From Andrena cerasifolii (taxonomy: Eukaryota > Arthropoda > Insecta > Hymenoptera > Andrenidae): a stretch of DNA of 64,000 nucleotides. Numbering within the stretch: position 1 is the stretch's first letter; each line of letters opens with the position of its first letter. Below the pieces are notes generated by a model, which saw only the letters and a program-made list of their open reading frames with translations, had not been told where the DNA came from and made no database searches. Location: NCBI RefSeq assembly GCF_050908995.1, contig NC_135123.1, positions 10,292,001 to 10,356,000 on the forward strand, in the 5' to 3' direction. The translations under genes and the position numbers were made by a program. Below, one piece after another: positions 44,266 through 56,590 of this stretch.

Positions 44266-46739
44266 ATGCAAACAGATATGCTATATTCGTGTTAATTTCA
44301 AGGAAAAATTGATCCGAAGTTCACCTTTCGTATTCTAACGGGAATCGTGTCAATATTCATACCAGATTTTCGATTTTTTTCTGAATTCCTGTAGATACGT
44401 ACAATTTTGCACCTCGTGTATTTCGAATGTGTATAGTCTCAGCTTATTTGTGACATAAATACTTTTCGAAAACTCTTCACCGTAATCTTAGTACACAACC
44501 TCAAATGGAGCTACTTAGTATTTCGAGTTTTCATTAACTCTTTTTCATTAGTTTTCATTAAATTTTTACTCTGTTTTATCTTTATACCTTTACAAGAATA
44601 ATGCGAAGTGTCTTCTGTTTTATAGATAATAGTAGATACACTTTAATTATTTTACAAGAAGTGCCTTTTAATTATACCCTGGCGACAGATATAAATACTG
44701 CTGCTTTCTTAAATTTAATTATCCTTGTGCGAGGAATAGGGGCGATACTTGGCCTGAAAATTAATACTTGTGTTCCATGCCGAGGAGCTGGGGTAACTTA
44801 AGACTCTGATACTGTAGTATTTAGACGTCACTGGGAGTTAAGGTGAACTTAAATATAAGTTTGCAATCCCTTACAATTTTGATGTAACAACGCCTCGTTT
44901 ACTGTTGTTATCGTTATTACCGATAGGAGCCCCAGTGCATAGAAGCGTCACAAATAATGAATATAGAACTATCGACACTCGTCGAAATACCGTGTTAAGT
45001 GGACGAATATAAAACCAGAATGAGAAACGAAAATAAAAGCAAACTATGTATACGTATATTTTATATGGAACAACAAACTACTAAATGAGCTTTCAAGTGA
45101 AAATTTGACCTAAGCAATCGAACTATAGTGGCAATAAAAATCAGACATCGAATGAACCGATTCAAATAATAAAAAAGTAATGAATTTGGAATAGAGTGTG
45201 CGACATATAACGTATGAATTAGATATCAAATACATGCTAGTTATTTAATTACAAATATTTATAAATGCGCATATTATGAGGATTAACTATCATAATACAG
45301 AAAGAATTAACGATATTACTTTCCCGAGGACAGGTTAAAGCAGCGGAGATTTAATCTCTACAAGATATTCCCTGTTTCATTTAGTCGTAAAGAGTAATCA
45401 ACATTAATTGAAGCGGAAAAAGGAAACAGGAACCTGGAAGATCAAGGAGAGAGCTCTTTTATCTCGTGCAACGGGAAAACCGTGAGTTCTTTCTTGCCTT
45501 TGATATCGCCAGTTATTAACGACACTAATTGACATTCCTTGCAACAGCTCGGTAATAAATTGTAGAACTGACTGAAATATGTATCTTCTCTGTAGCCAGC
45601 TGAAGAAATTCGAGGCGAATACGTGGAAGTGAACAGAAACTCGTGTCGTATGAATAATTACGGTCTGATGTGAACGAATTGTAGTAACAAGTGTGAACTG
45701 CTGAATATGTACATCGACTAGTTAACAAATTATCACCGGGACATCACCTGGAAAGAAAATTGTTCGACTAGCGAAGAAAAATGTTTTCAATTTTTATACT
45801 TTTTGTGATACGTTAATACCTGACGGTAGATTTTGGAAATGGGGAATTTTTAGGAAATACAGTAATATTTTGCTACTTTGGTTCTTTTCCCGTTTGAGCC
45901 AACGTTAATACGATTTATTGCAAAATTATAACTACCTGCAGAATTTGTAAATTTTTAGAGAGTGCTTCAAAGTAAACGAAACTAAAAAACACTTTACCCA
46001 TTAATAAATGTCGTTTTAAACGCACGATATGATTTTTTATGAAGTCTATTGGAATTCATCCAATATGTTCGTTGTTTTACAATTTTTTTTTACCATAGCG
46101 ATGGAGGAAAAGCGACTTAGTAACGAAATACCATTTAAAATTGTTCGAATTCATTAAATTTGACCGTGAATGGTTTCTCGTGCAATAGGTTTCCTAGTCC
46201 AATAGAATTTGGCGGGAGTTCGCTTCAGCACGAAGCTGAGCGAAGCGCAAATTGTTTGATAATTAAAACGCCAATTTCTCGAAACTTGAGCATCATGTCG
46301 TATCCGTATCTTTTTAATTCGAAATCCAATAGGTTAATCGAACTAAAATTCAATCTGTTCATTTATCTGCAAACTAACTTTCGAATAAAACACAGAGGTT
46401 TTGGTACTAAATGTGTTTAAAAAAAATCTAGGATCGCCTCATTTTGAATATTTCTTCCACAAAATTTTGCTGGAAAACATTTGAGTGTATGTACCTACTT
46501 TAAAAGGGAAGCGGATTGGATCAATAAAAGTTAAAAGAATTCCGAAGCTTCCACTCTTTTTTACTACTGCATGCGCCGAAATCCAATATATTAAAAGCAT
46601 TTTCAAGTAAAATTTCATGAAAGAATTCCTCAGAATGGCGGAGATACATCACTGATGAAGCTTACTACTTCAAAACAAATTGGCCCGATTAAAGTTAACA
46701 GTTTATTACAGAAAAAAGTCGAAAAGTTTCCACTTTGTG
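44266..46739. other. Long AT-rich unique stretch
   Basis: TTTTCATTA is repeated three times at 44528-44561. No gene, element or RNA was recognised. Confidence 0.45.
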
Positions 46740-47334
46740 TCTCAGAGTCCAAGCTTCTATCCGTTTCGCCTCTTCTGCCCCACCTGCGCCCCTTCGGCGA
46801 CGAAGATCGCCCTGACGTTAATTAACGGCGCGCAAATTGAAAGCCACGAGACCCTTAAAGTATCGGTTGACATCGACATCGCCGTCCAGCGGGAGAATTT
46901 ATATTCGTGCGCTGGTTGGTTTCATGGAATCCTGAATTCGCCCCGCTGAGATTTCGCCCTTAGTTTCGTCCAATTATTAGGGGCAAATGAAAATCGATAG
47001 GGGCTGGACAATGGAATCGGGAACGGAGCTGGAGAGGAGAAAGTGAAGCTAAGTAACGAAAACTTGGTGCGCTTTTATCTCGTTGCGGAGTTCTCTGTTT
47101 TCATTTAATTAGCAGGGAGACGGTTGATAAAGCGCGGAGGACGAACGAAAAAGTGAACAGTGGCACCGAAAACGATGTACAGGGTGCTGCTGAAATACAT
47201 GGGCAAAATTTAGGAGCGAATCCTCTTCCGGATTTTCTTTTTTTTTTGTCAGAAAGACAATTAACACGTTTTGTCAAGTACCTACATTTTAGTTGCACCG
47301 TTTCAGGGTTTTTTAGAAACTTCAAACGCGTTTT
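46740..47334. other. GC-richer block then unique sequence
   Basis: From 46740 to 47060 GC is raised. A GTACAGGGTGCTGC motif lies at 47178. Frames are short and without domains. Confidence 0.3.
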
Positions 47335-47707
47335 TCTCGAATATCTTTTTCTCTTCATTTTTTCCTGATAGCGAACGAATTGAGGTTCAGATCGACTTGG
47401 AAAAAATTACAGGATGTGTAAAACTTGTGCCGCTTCGGCGCAAACCTCTGATATGGTCCGTAAAAATTCGAGATTTTCATAAAAAAAATTACACAAACAT
47501 ATTTATCATTTTGTATCATCATGGTACGCTACCAAAATCCGGTGACTTTTTAATTCTTTTTATAAAAATCTCGAATTTTTACGGACCATATCAGAGGTTT
47601 GCGCCAAAGTAGCACATGTTTTACACATCCTGTAATTTTTTCCAAGTCGATCTGAACCTCAATTCGTTCGCAATCAGGAAGAAATGAAGAGAAAGAAATA
47701 TTCGAGA
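47335..47707. repeat. Fold-back element with about 150-bp arms
   Basis: Left arm 47335-47487 and right arm 47555-47707 are near-exact reverse complements, sharing GAACGAATTGAGGTTCAGAT, ACAGGATGTGTAAAAC and CTGATATGGTCCGTAAAAAT, around a 67-bp loop. The 24 bases just outside the left arm (47317-47340) match 56070-56093 of the TTAA element except at two positions. It may be the core of a piggyBac-like element whose right end is the CCCCTTAA at 47797-47804, but the left end was not found. Confidence 0.85.
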
Positions 47708-48345
47708 ATTTTACTGTAAACCAAACGGCACTTTATTGAGAAAAGATAGTACTTTCGAAAAATGCAATAGAAAAGAAACCATTTTTCGACTGCCTAGTCC
47801 CCTTAAGGTAAACAAACTACGCTTCTACCATCCACCCTGTTTCACTTGCGCCCTGTATAAACGCGACGTAATTGAAGCTGCGGTCACGGTTGAACGTCTT
47901 CTGGCGGTATCTGAAGTTATGCGTACGATTACAGAAAAGCAGAGCAGAGGGTGGCAGAAAAAGCGTAAGAAAAAAAGAAGTTCTATCAGCGACCGTAGCG
48001 TAGCTTCTCGCCCATGCCGGCTAAGCGTGTCGCAACTTTTTACATCACGTGCCTGCATTCGCGTTATATGCCGTTATGCTTCGTCGTTCCGCGAATATAT
48101 GCATCCACACACCGCCCTGAAGAGAAACGCACGGTGTTCTCTATGAAGAATGCTTCATACAGCCGTGCCTTGTTTCACCAACATTTTTTTATGAATAGCC
48201 CACGTAACCCCCCCGGTTATTTCCCCCGCTTTAACCAGATTACTTTCGTTCGTCGATTTTACGCGCTTTCACGGCAGATTCTTCAACGATCCTCGAACCG
48301 CGGGCTTCATCCATCCAGGATTCATGAAGTCAAGCGATAGGTTTC
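47708..48345. other. Unique sequence and GC-richer block, possible regulatory DNA
   Basis: CACCCTGTTTCAC and GCCCTGTATAA motifs lie at 47833-47860. Frames of 77-136 codons overlap on both strands with no domain. Confidence 0.3.
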
Positions 48346-49740
48346 GGTTTTCTTACGTTCGGAAGTATCTTGACTGAAACGCCTAGGAATTATAATAGGG
48401 ATATCAAAATTTATTCTCTTTCGAAGCTTTTTGTTTTTTGAAAGCAGATTTTCTTTCGGAGAAAAATAAATTTCGCCGAGGTTTCGAAGGAAACCACCTT
48501 CGAATGGCAGTCGCAATTGGAATGTGATGAAACAGTGAACTTGATGCGGTTTTGGTGTCTGCATTGTACTTTCTACGCGTTTCAGTGAAAATGTGAGATT
48601 TATCTTTTTTAAAAAATTAGTTTTCAGAGGGAAATTAATTTCAAAGGAATTTAATGTGCATTATTCGTTTGTTTCGCTTTTTATAAGGAATCCCTTCGTA
48701 GCGGGTTGCGTTAGGATTTATAGGACACCCTGTGCGTAGCGTCAGAAATGTCAGTGCTGTGATCCTATGCAGCTCAGTAATATTTTACGTAACGCTGCAT
48801 CGCTTTATACCGTTTGAACATTACTCTCTCTTATCTTAAAGCGTGCTTGAAAGGCTTAAATATTTCATTGTCGAAAAGCGTTTTCCACTCCTGATCGATA
48901 CTTGAGATAAGTAAACGAACTTGTTGTGTCGGAGTGCCGATTATTTTAGTATAATAAATTTTCACTACTTCCGATTTGACGGATTACGTTAAGCGGTGCA
49001 AGGAGGTACAATTTATATAATTTTTATATTTACGATGTTCCAAGTATTTTACGATATATCGAAACAGCGCGTAGCGATTTTACGTATCTGCAATTGCGCT
49101 TAAATTAATTAAAAGTCGACAGAAAACATTTGTAAAGTGATGATACTTTATAACATTTAACAATTTTCTACGATCTCAGATTCAGTTCAAAAGTTTTGAT
49201 TCAGCGAGCATAAGCTACGCAATTTAGTCATTCAGAGTTCATTAACACTTTACCTGTCGCTCTCACGTACACCTGAGTTCCCGATTTCGATCTGTTATCG
49301 CGCGTGAAGCTTATAATTAATGAGAGATCTCTATTCTACTTACAAGATGCAATATGAAGGTTTCGCAAAATCACTGTATAATTAAGAATTCGAAAAGGAA
49401 CGGCTTTAATCGTAAGTTTGCTCCAAAACGCGCTGCAGATGATGTGTTTACTCTTTACAAGATTCTTTATAACAGCATGTTTCGAAATCAATCATTTATT
49501 TGCTTCCACGCATCACAATCTCTTCTACTTTTATAAACTCCAATGATACCAGAATGCAACTTTAGTTTAAATTTTCACGTCCTTCAGAGGCATACCTACT
49601 TTTAGTCTCTAATTAACCCTGCTACAACCTTCGGTTCAGCTATACATTTAGCACGAAGTCAAGCAACGCCAAACACAAGTGTTAGAAACAGATTACTTAT
49701 TTTTCTCCCCAAGTTAAAAGATCCGAGGAACGCAGTGTGG
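48346..49740. other. AT-rich unique stretch
   Basis: A small perfect hairpin (TTCGAAGG / CCTTCGAA) lies at 48483-48504, and a GGACACCCTGTGCG motif at 48723. No gene was seen. Confidence 0.4.
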
Positions 49741-49744
49741 TTAA

Positions 49745-50318
49745 GGGTACCCTCCGGGCAAAACGCTTGAAAAATACGCGATTTTAATGAATTAAAAGGA
49801 AGAAACTGAACGACATAAAAAGCCTAATTATGGACCGATTTCAAAAACTCTTACGGAATTCTATTCGTAATTAGACTCGCTATCGCCTTATCCACGAAGA
49901 CTAATTTTGGATCGCCCATTTTTTTTTATGGACAGATTAATGCGTAGAAGAACTGCGATTTTGCAACATTGTGATTAAACATGTGCTGAAAATCGCCGGA
50001 TTGTTTGTTTGCAATGAAGACGGATAAGGCGATAACCATTCGCATATATTTTAAGAATATTTTTAGTTTTTTTATTTCAGACGATCCTGTCACGAGTTCT
50101 GATGGCGTCCGTCAAGAGCTTTAATTTCTACAGTGGTACAATGAATGCTTTGTATCTAATGCAAAAATGTATAAAATTCAAACAATAATTTTTCTGTTTG
50201 CTCTGCAAATATGTAGTAATAATGTTCAAAAAGCTTTTTCACTATATGTTATTCAGTTTCTTTTTGTTTAATTCGTGAAAATCGCGTATTTTTCAAGCGT
50301 TTTAACCGGAGGGTACCC
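49745..50318. mobile_element. piggyBac-like nonautonomous element with about 85-bp inverted repeats
   Basis: The left flank is TTAA (49741-49744); the right flank is TTGA (50319-50322), one substitution from TTAA. The arms start GGGTACCCTCCGG and pair through AAAACGCTTGAAAAATACGC, GATTTT and GAAACTGAA. The inside is AT-rich with no transposase. Confidence 0.85.
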
Positions 50319-50322
50319 TTGA

Positions 50323-51235
50323 AGAAATAAAAACGTAATTGCGTCACGAAGGACTCAAGCATCTTTTCCACACAATCCACGCTTCCTGGGACAACCCTCC
50401 CCAAATACAAAATGCTTCAATGAGGTGCTCGATACCTGTTCGAAATTACAAGACCAGTTACAAGGTAAACGACTGAGAAATTCAATCTTGCACGCGATTA
50501 AACGTTGCTTCTCGCTTCCGCACCTCTCTGCCCCTCAGCTCCTTCGCGCAATTCTTTTCTATTCACCCCAGCTCTCCGGCCACGCAGAAGTCGCGGGGTC
50601 TCCGCGGCGTAAGGGGGCGACAGGAAAAATATAGAGGAACATTCGGAATAAGGGTTTAGACAAAAGAAGAGGAGTAGGGCAGAGGGATGGAGGAAAGAGA
50701 GAGAGAAGAGATTCGGGCTGCCTGTCCGGCGAAATCCGTGGCCATTATTTCGACCCGAGGCCCTGTGTACGTCCGCCAGAAATGAATATGCAAGAACCTA
50801 CCGGCGAATATTTACGGGCTGGCTGGTGTGCGCCTATATACGCAGCGAGTTTCAAAAGATGAAGCCGACCAGAACCGCGGCTTCTCCCGTTCTGCGCCGC
50901 TCCGCTCCGTCTGCTCCTCGCTGCTTATGGTTTACGGGGGGATCAACCGAGGATTTCGATTCGTTTCCATGAATCGAATTACAGTGCAACTAAACGCTGC
51001 GTTGGTAGGATCGATGGTAATTCGAGAAACGCTCGGGGACATTGGAAGGAATCTTCAGTTCTTTCGATGAGCTGAAAATTTTCCTGAAGCTAATATACCG
51101 GGTGTTTCGTAATTGGTGGTGTAATTAAAGGTGTGGTGAGAGAGTAAGTAGAAAATGTGGAATGAAATGTGATTATATAAGGACTCCCTTTCGCGAAGAT
51201 CGATATTGAAAACAAAATTGCTACTGTACCTATAT
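50323..51235. other. CpG-rich block (50380-51080) and flank
   Basis: GC-rich with purine-rich patches at 50640-50710. Short frames only. ACCGGGTGTTTCGTAATTGG at 51099 resembles the dispersed CAGGGTGT motif. Possible regulatory DNA. Confidence 0.3.
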
Positions 51236-51701
51236 TAGCCTGGGCGAAAACGGGCAAAAATAATTTTTTTTTTAAATCTGACTTGACATAGAAATGTGTG
51301 AGTTGTGTCAGAAAGCTCGCTGATTTTTTTTTATAATTTTAAAGCTATATTTAGCCGCGTCACAGGAGGTCAAAGGGGTGCTTTGTAAGAGTAAAAGTAT
51401 CGACGCTATTGGCTATATAATACACATTCCTTTTTGCTAGCGGGGCGTAGCGAAACATTAAGATAATTCAACAAAAGAACTGTTGGTTACTTGCTACTTA
51501 GCTTGGTGGAAACCAATTGCGCTCTCTGATCTACAAAAACTATTAATTTGGAAAAAACGACAACTTTGACCCGGTTAAATATAGTTTTAAAATTATAAAA
51601 CAATCAGCAAACTTTTTGACAAACCTCACACCTTTGTCTCACTATGTCAAGTCAGATTTAAATAATATATATTTTTGCACGTTCTCGACCCAGCCTACCC
51701 T
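51236..51701. repeat. Fold-back element with about 135-bp arms
   Basis: The left arm (51236-51370) pairs with the reverse complement of 51565-51701 through TTTAAATCTGACTTGACATAG, the GTCAGAAAG/GTCAAAAAG region and TATAATTTTAAA. The 195-bp centre does not pair. No frame and no clear target duplication; superfamily unknown. Confidence 0.8.
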
Positions 51702-52089
51702 TTAAGGCCCAAGGGACGCGGCTAATCCTGCTTTTTAATGAAAAAAAATCTAATTACTTTTTGTACAGAGCTACAAGTATTTTTACTATGACGGGGAAAG
51801 AATCCAAATTTTTTTTATATCTGGCTAAAGGGCAGAATTCTTCAGCCAATATAGTAGAGTTGCGAGTTAAATGAATCCTTCTGCGAGAATCAGTCGAGAT
51901 TGTGGGATAATTGAGAGGATCCTTTCTTAAATGAGAATTTGCTCCAAGGAAAATCGATTTTGAAAATGTGCCGCGTGGGCGTGGGGTTAGAAATTGGTTT
52001 AACAATAGAGGAAACCTCCGAAATAAAGTTTTCTCTCAATGAAGCATTTCTGTGGCAACCTTCGATATAAAGTTTTCTTTCAAACAAGC
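51702..52089. other. AT-rich unique sequence
   Basis: Two opposed or overlapping frames on the minus strand (83 and 87 codons) have no domain. Confidence 0.35.
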
Positions 52090-52850
52090 AGATGTTGGGC
52101 GAACGTGGAACTGAAGATTCCCAAAGAATACGTGCATACATTACGATCTCCATTTACCTCAAGCTCCATCCTCGAAATGTAAGGAAAACAGTGCTTACCC
52201 GCCGACGAAAGGCGGAGGACAAAAACGTACTTATTATCTCCACCGGAATGACGAGTGTATCCCTAAATGAGGATAATAAGGAACGGCTAATTAGCGACCG
52301 TCCAAAGTGGCAGTTGAAGAAAGCCTTTTTACTTGGCTGCTTGTTAACCGTGGATTTCATTTCAGTAACCGTAGCTACGGCCAGGAGCCACTTGGCGTAG
52401 GAACAAAGGAGTGCAGCCGCGTCCCTCTTGCGGCCGGACCAGAAGCTTCCGCCATGTTTTCGCGGTGGAATTCGCACCGGGAGCAAGGTCGGCCCATAAT
52501 CGTCCCTGAAACTCCTAATACCGCCTTTACTCGCAAATCCCCATTCGCCATTTAAACACGGCTTTTCCCTCTTCGTCGCTGAACGAGAATATACGCGAGC
52601 CGTAACTCGGGTTAATGCGTTTTCGCCCCTCGAAACGCACCGAGACGAGCCACCCCCTTCGAGAAACTTTATCGCCACACCGAGACTCTCGTGCCATAAA
52701 CTGGGCGCTGGCACTTTTTTTTTTGTATCCAGTCGTTCGACGACTGATCGTCGATGAATTTCAGGAATTAATCCAGGCCCGATCGATCCTTTATAGGGAA
52801 TGTTGCTCAGCTGGGCCCGCTGGGGGTGGAAATTGAATTCGGTTCACGTA
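52090..52850. other. CpG-rich noncoding block, possible regulatory DNA
   Basis: It includes the 12-bp perfect palindrome CCGTAGCTACGG at 52369-52380. The 186-codon minus frame (52154-52714) overlaps plus frames of 73-102 codons and shows no domain. Confidence 0.35.
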
Positions 52851-54129
52851 TCTACTGTTATAGTAAAAACTGATTTTTGGGACAATTTATTTTCACAGAT
52901 TGTACGTACTACTTTTTCACAGAATATTAGGGACACCGGATTCTAAGACGATAAGGAAATTCATAGCGCTTTTGAAACATATACTGTATGTAAATGAGAA
53001 TGGCATTGTCCGTCAGTAAAAGAAACATAAGTAGAAAAAGTATGGTAAGAAAAAGTGTGTATGATCTGGTATAACAGGAAAATAAAAATAAATAAATGTA
53101 AATTATAAATATGCAGTAGAATGCAGCAAATCTACATGTATATATTGTAAATCTTTTTTAAGAGGAACCAATAAACCACTACTGCTACTACTTTCCACAC
53201 CTTTCCAATTTGCGTGCGCTTCGCGTAAAGTCAATTTTGCAGTCATATCTGCTTTATTAGGCTACAAAGCTTTGTTAAATTCGGTGCGACACTTCGTGTG
53301 GTTCTCCTGTGAGCGCCACGACACGCGCCACACACACGCGCAGCCTGTTTTCTCAGCAAAGGAACATCCCTAGCGGTAGATTTATTACACCAAGCCAATT
53401 CCGTGTTACCGAGAAGGGTAAACAGTAACGTTGAAAAATTTCACGAAAATCTGGCCGTTTGTCTCGCTGGAGTTTCTATTTAAAAGCTAAGGGTTTCGTC
53501 ACATGGACGGGCCAAGGCTGACTTCAAGAGGCGTTTACTGGCAAGGGAGAACGAAGAAGCTTTAAGAGGGAAAGCCGCGACTGCCGGCCGGAAGCATACT
53601 TATTTCTGTTCCTTACGAAACCACTAGTCCGCGAGGAAAAGAAACAGTCAGACTAGAGGCTACGACTCTTTTGCTCCGGAGATCTACAGATCGAAAGGCG
53701 AGCAGAGGCCTTCTAAACATAGTGTCGGCTCCTCGCAGCAACCAACCTTCTTCGAGGAAAGGGGCAGTGTCGCGGACAGGGGCACACGAGAAGAAATTAA
53801 CAAAGATGACACCCGATTCCCTTCACGGAGGGCTCTTCTGTTTATAACGACCACTTTACAAAACGAAAACACGCAGCGCGTAGATATTCCTAATTCACAT
53901 TTCCTTGGCAATATTATTAACCTCTGTTTTTTACTTCCCCCAGCTTTTATTCAAGTTCGTGAATACATTTTATCTAAAGCGAATAAATAAAATTTCACTC
54001 TGCTTTTGTTTTCTATTGATTAATAATTTACCTGAGTGGCTTAAACAATTACTTAAAGAAAGAAGTTTCTAAGTTATTATGTTAATTTAGGTCAGTTACA
54101 AACCTTCCCATAACAAATAGGTACAGCTC
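52851..54129. other. Unique sequence with a GC-richer block at 53200-53900
   Basis: AT-rich to 53200, then moderately GC-rich. One 75-codon minus frame (53684-53911) has no domain. Confidence 0.3.
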
Positions 54130-55119
54130 ACAAGGAAAGTTCGGCAACCCGGAATATTATGACTACTCAGAAAATTATGAAACTTGGTGTGCAGGTAGAG
54201 TAGTTGATTCATAACGCAACCCTTTTTTTGGTACCATAGTGCAGTTTTTGGGGGTGAAATCACCCTTTGAAAAAAATGCGGAATTTTCTTTTCCGTGGAA
54301 TATCTCGAAAACAGTGAGAGATATCGAAAAGAAGTTTAAACGAAAGTTGAATCCCTTTTTTACATCTACAAAACTGCGTAAAATTAATTCTCGAAAATCC
54401 ATATTTTCCAAGTTACCCCCACCACCAACCCTTGAAATTAAGTTTTTGTATTTTGCAAATATATGCTGAAATACCTCTGGATAATTTGTTTTCATACATA
54501 TAAATAGTTTATGTGTTACATTTCTCTTGTAAACAATTATAACCTCTATTATCGAATTTAAAGTCCATTTTAGCGTGTTTCCATTAATAAAATGGTTTCT
54601 GAAAGCATTATTTAAATTATTATTAATATAAAGTTTAGACAGCTTATTGAAGCAAGACAGTGCGTTAGGGTGGAGCGAAAATATTTTTTTTCAAATACAA
54701 TATCGATATAAATGACAAAAGATAAAAGTTGCCCAAGGTGGTCCATAATCTGGGCTTGAAAGGATTTTTTCTCGGACTTTATCTTCGTGTTGCGCATTGG
54801 CATCAGTGTATACAATTTCTATGAAATTTTCCATTGTTTATGAAAATGTTTATTCGTTACCGATTTACTTCTACGTCCCTTGTCAGTCGATCAAAATTTA
54901 AAATTTTCAAATTCTGTTCCATGCTGTAAAAAAATTTCAAATTTACATTAGCAAACATCAATTATCAAACATAGTTGAAAGTAATCTACATATTTTAAAG
55001 AAGAATTACACTGTTTCCACCTCGCGAAGTCATTCATATTCCAAAACGAAGCCACCACTTCCCGCAGTATTCCACAATCATGCACCATTGTAAATAAAAG
55101 GAGTACCCGCACACGCGAT
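54130..55119. other. AT-rich sequence of repeat-like character
   Basis: The 54175-54495 part is written in a style typical of decayed transposons (GGTGAAATCACCC palindrome at 54254-54266, T-runs), but no second copy or terminal repeats lie in this window. Confidence 0.25.
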
Positions 55120-55913
55120 GATGTTCGATAAACATTTCCCTTTATTCCCGAAGGAACGCTTTCTCACCCCGATACCAATGTCTCTGGCGCGTGCGCGCGA
55201 CCGCCACACGGGACGTGGAGATATTTTTTCCGCTTGGCAAAGTGGCGTCACGTCATAATTTCAATAGCACTTCCGCTCGAGAACTCTTACGAACGAAAGG
55301 GACATCCACCTACAGTTAGGTATCTCGTTAATTGCGAGCGCTACTACGCGAGATACTCCGTCCAAAGAGCCTGCCATCGTTCATCGTGGATTTTTACGCA
55401 GCTTTTAACTCGTTTCCCTACGAGATCAAATAGGACGGGAACAGAGGGTCGCCCGACTGTTCCGGCGAAAAAGGCCGCGACTTTAATTAGTCGGAATTTT
55501 ACGCGTACCTACGCTGGATTACCTCCTTTTCTCGCCAGCTGGAACGCGTTACTGGGCCGAGTACCTGCTACGATAAATGCTCACCACCTGGTAAACGCGC
55601 CGATCCGCCGTCTTCTTCAGTGCGCGCAAGGTGGTGGCTTTGGCGCCCGTTATTCAATAGTTTTGCATTTTGTAAATTTGGCTTGTTAGGGATCTCTTTA
55701 CGCGGGACACTTCTGTGACTCATGGCTAATACTAATTTGGTGCAAACGCATTTTAAATAAAATTGTAAAGTTGCAATGGATGAGAAATGTATTATTCGCA
55801 ACTCGATGTGGTGTTTTTAATATCATTAATGTGTTAGTTAGTTTATTTTTAAGGCTAGGTCTCATCGAGGTGAAGTAATTTAATCTCTAAGGTATTTGCA
55901 ATTTGTTGTTTAA
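55120..55913. other. CpG-rich block and flank, possible regulatory DNA
   Basis: GC-rich to about 55700. A 151-codon plus frame (55234-55689) has an ordinary residue mix but matches no family I know and lacks splice or promoter support. Confidence 0.3.
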
Positions 55914-56586
55914 GGGGTGACCCTAATTTGACGGCCTGAACAGGAGCGCGATATTTGGGATTTTTTTAAGAGAGACCCTCAAATTATATTAACTGAAAAC
56001 TTTATGCCTATATTTATACATATTTAGGCAACGTTTTGAAAAAAATTTAATTAAAAGAAACGATACCTAAAACTTTAAACGCGTTTTTCTCAAAAACCAA
56101 TCATCCGATTTACTTCAAACTTGGTATATATCTTCAGTAGATGCCCCTTTCTGGTTGTTACTAAAACTAAGTCGCTTTTTGCAAAATTAGACTTTTGCGG
56201 CTTAAAAAACCAGCGAATTTTTTGCAGGAATCGATGTCTGTTTTAAACGCTGCCATTTTTTTTTTACATTTCAGTATTTCTCATTTAATCTAGTTCAGAC
56301 GATAGCCACACTCATACAGATTACACAAATTTTTAAATTTTCTATTTCAGGCAACTGCAACGGCTGATTTTATGCTAATAATGGGCATATGATTTTTTGT
56401 AAAGCGCTCTATTTGAAGCACTATAACTCCGGATATAACCACTATTTTTGCATACAATTTTTTTCTCATATCCTCTAAACTTGGACAAATAAAACCACAA
56501 AGCTCGAAGTAAATATATTTAATGGTTTTGTTTTAAAAAATTTCCAAAGTCGATTCATTTTTCGTTCGTCAAGCTAGGGAGACCCC
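55914..56586. mobile_element. piggyBac-like nonautonomous element (673 bp)
   Basis: TTAA lies on both sides (55910-55913, 56587-56590). The ends are GGGGTGACCCTAATTTGACG and, inverted, GGGGTCTCCCTAGCTTGACG. The inside is AT-rich without transposase and shares the AAACGCGTTTTTCTC phrase with the fold-back element at 47335. Confidence 0.82.
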
Positions 56587-56590
56587 TTAA

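Noticed and set aside
52154..52714. 186-codon minus-strand frame
   Set aside because: No domain; plus-strand frames overlap it and it ends in a CpG-rich block.
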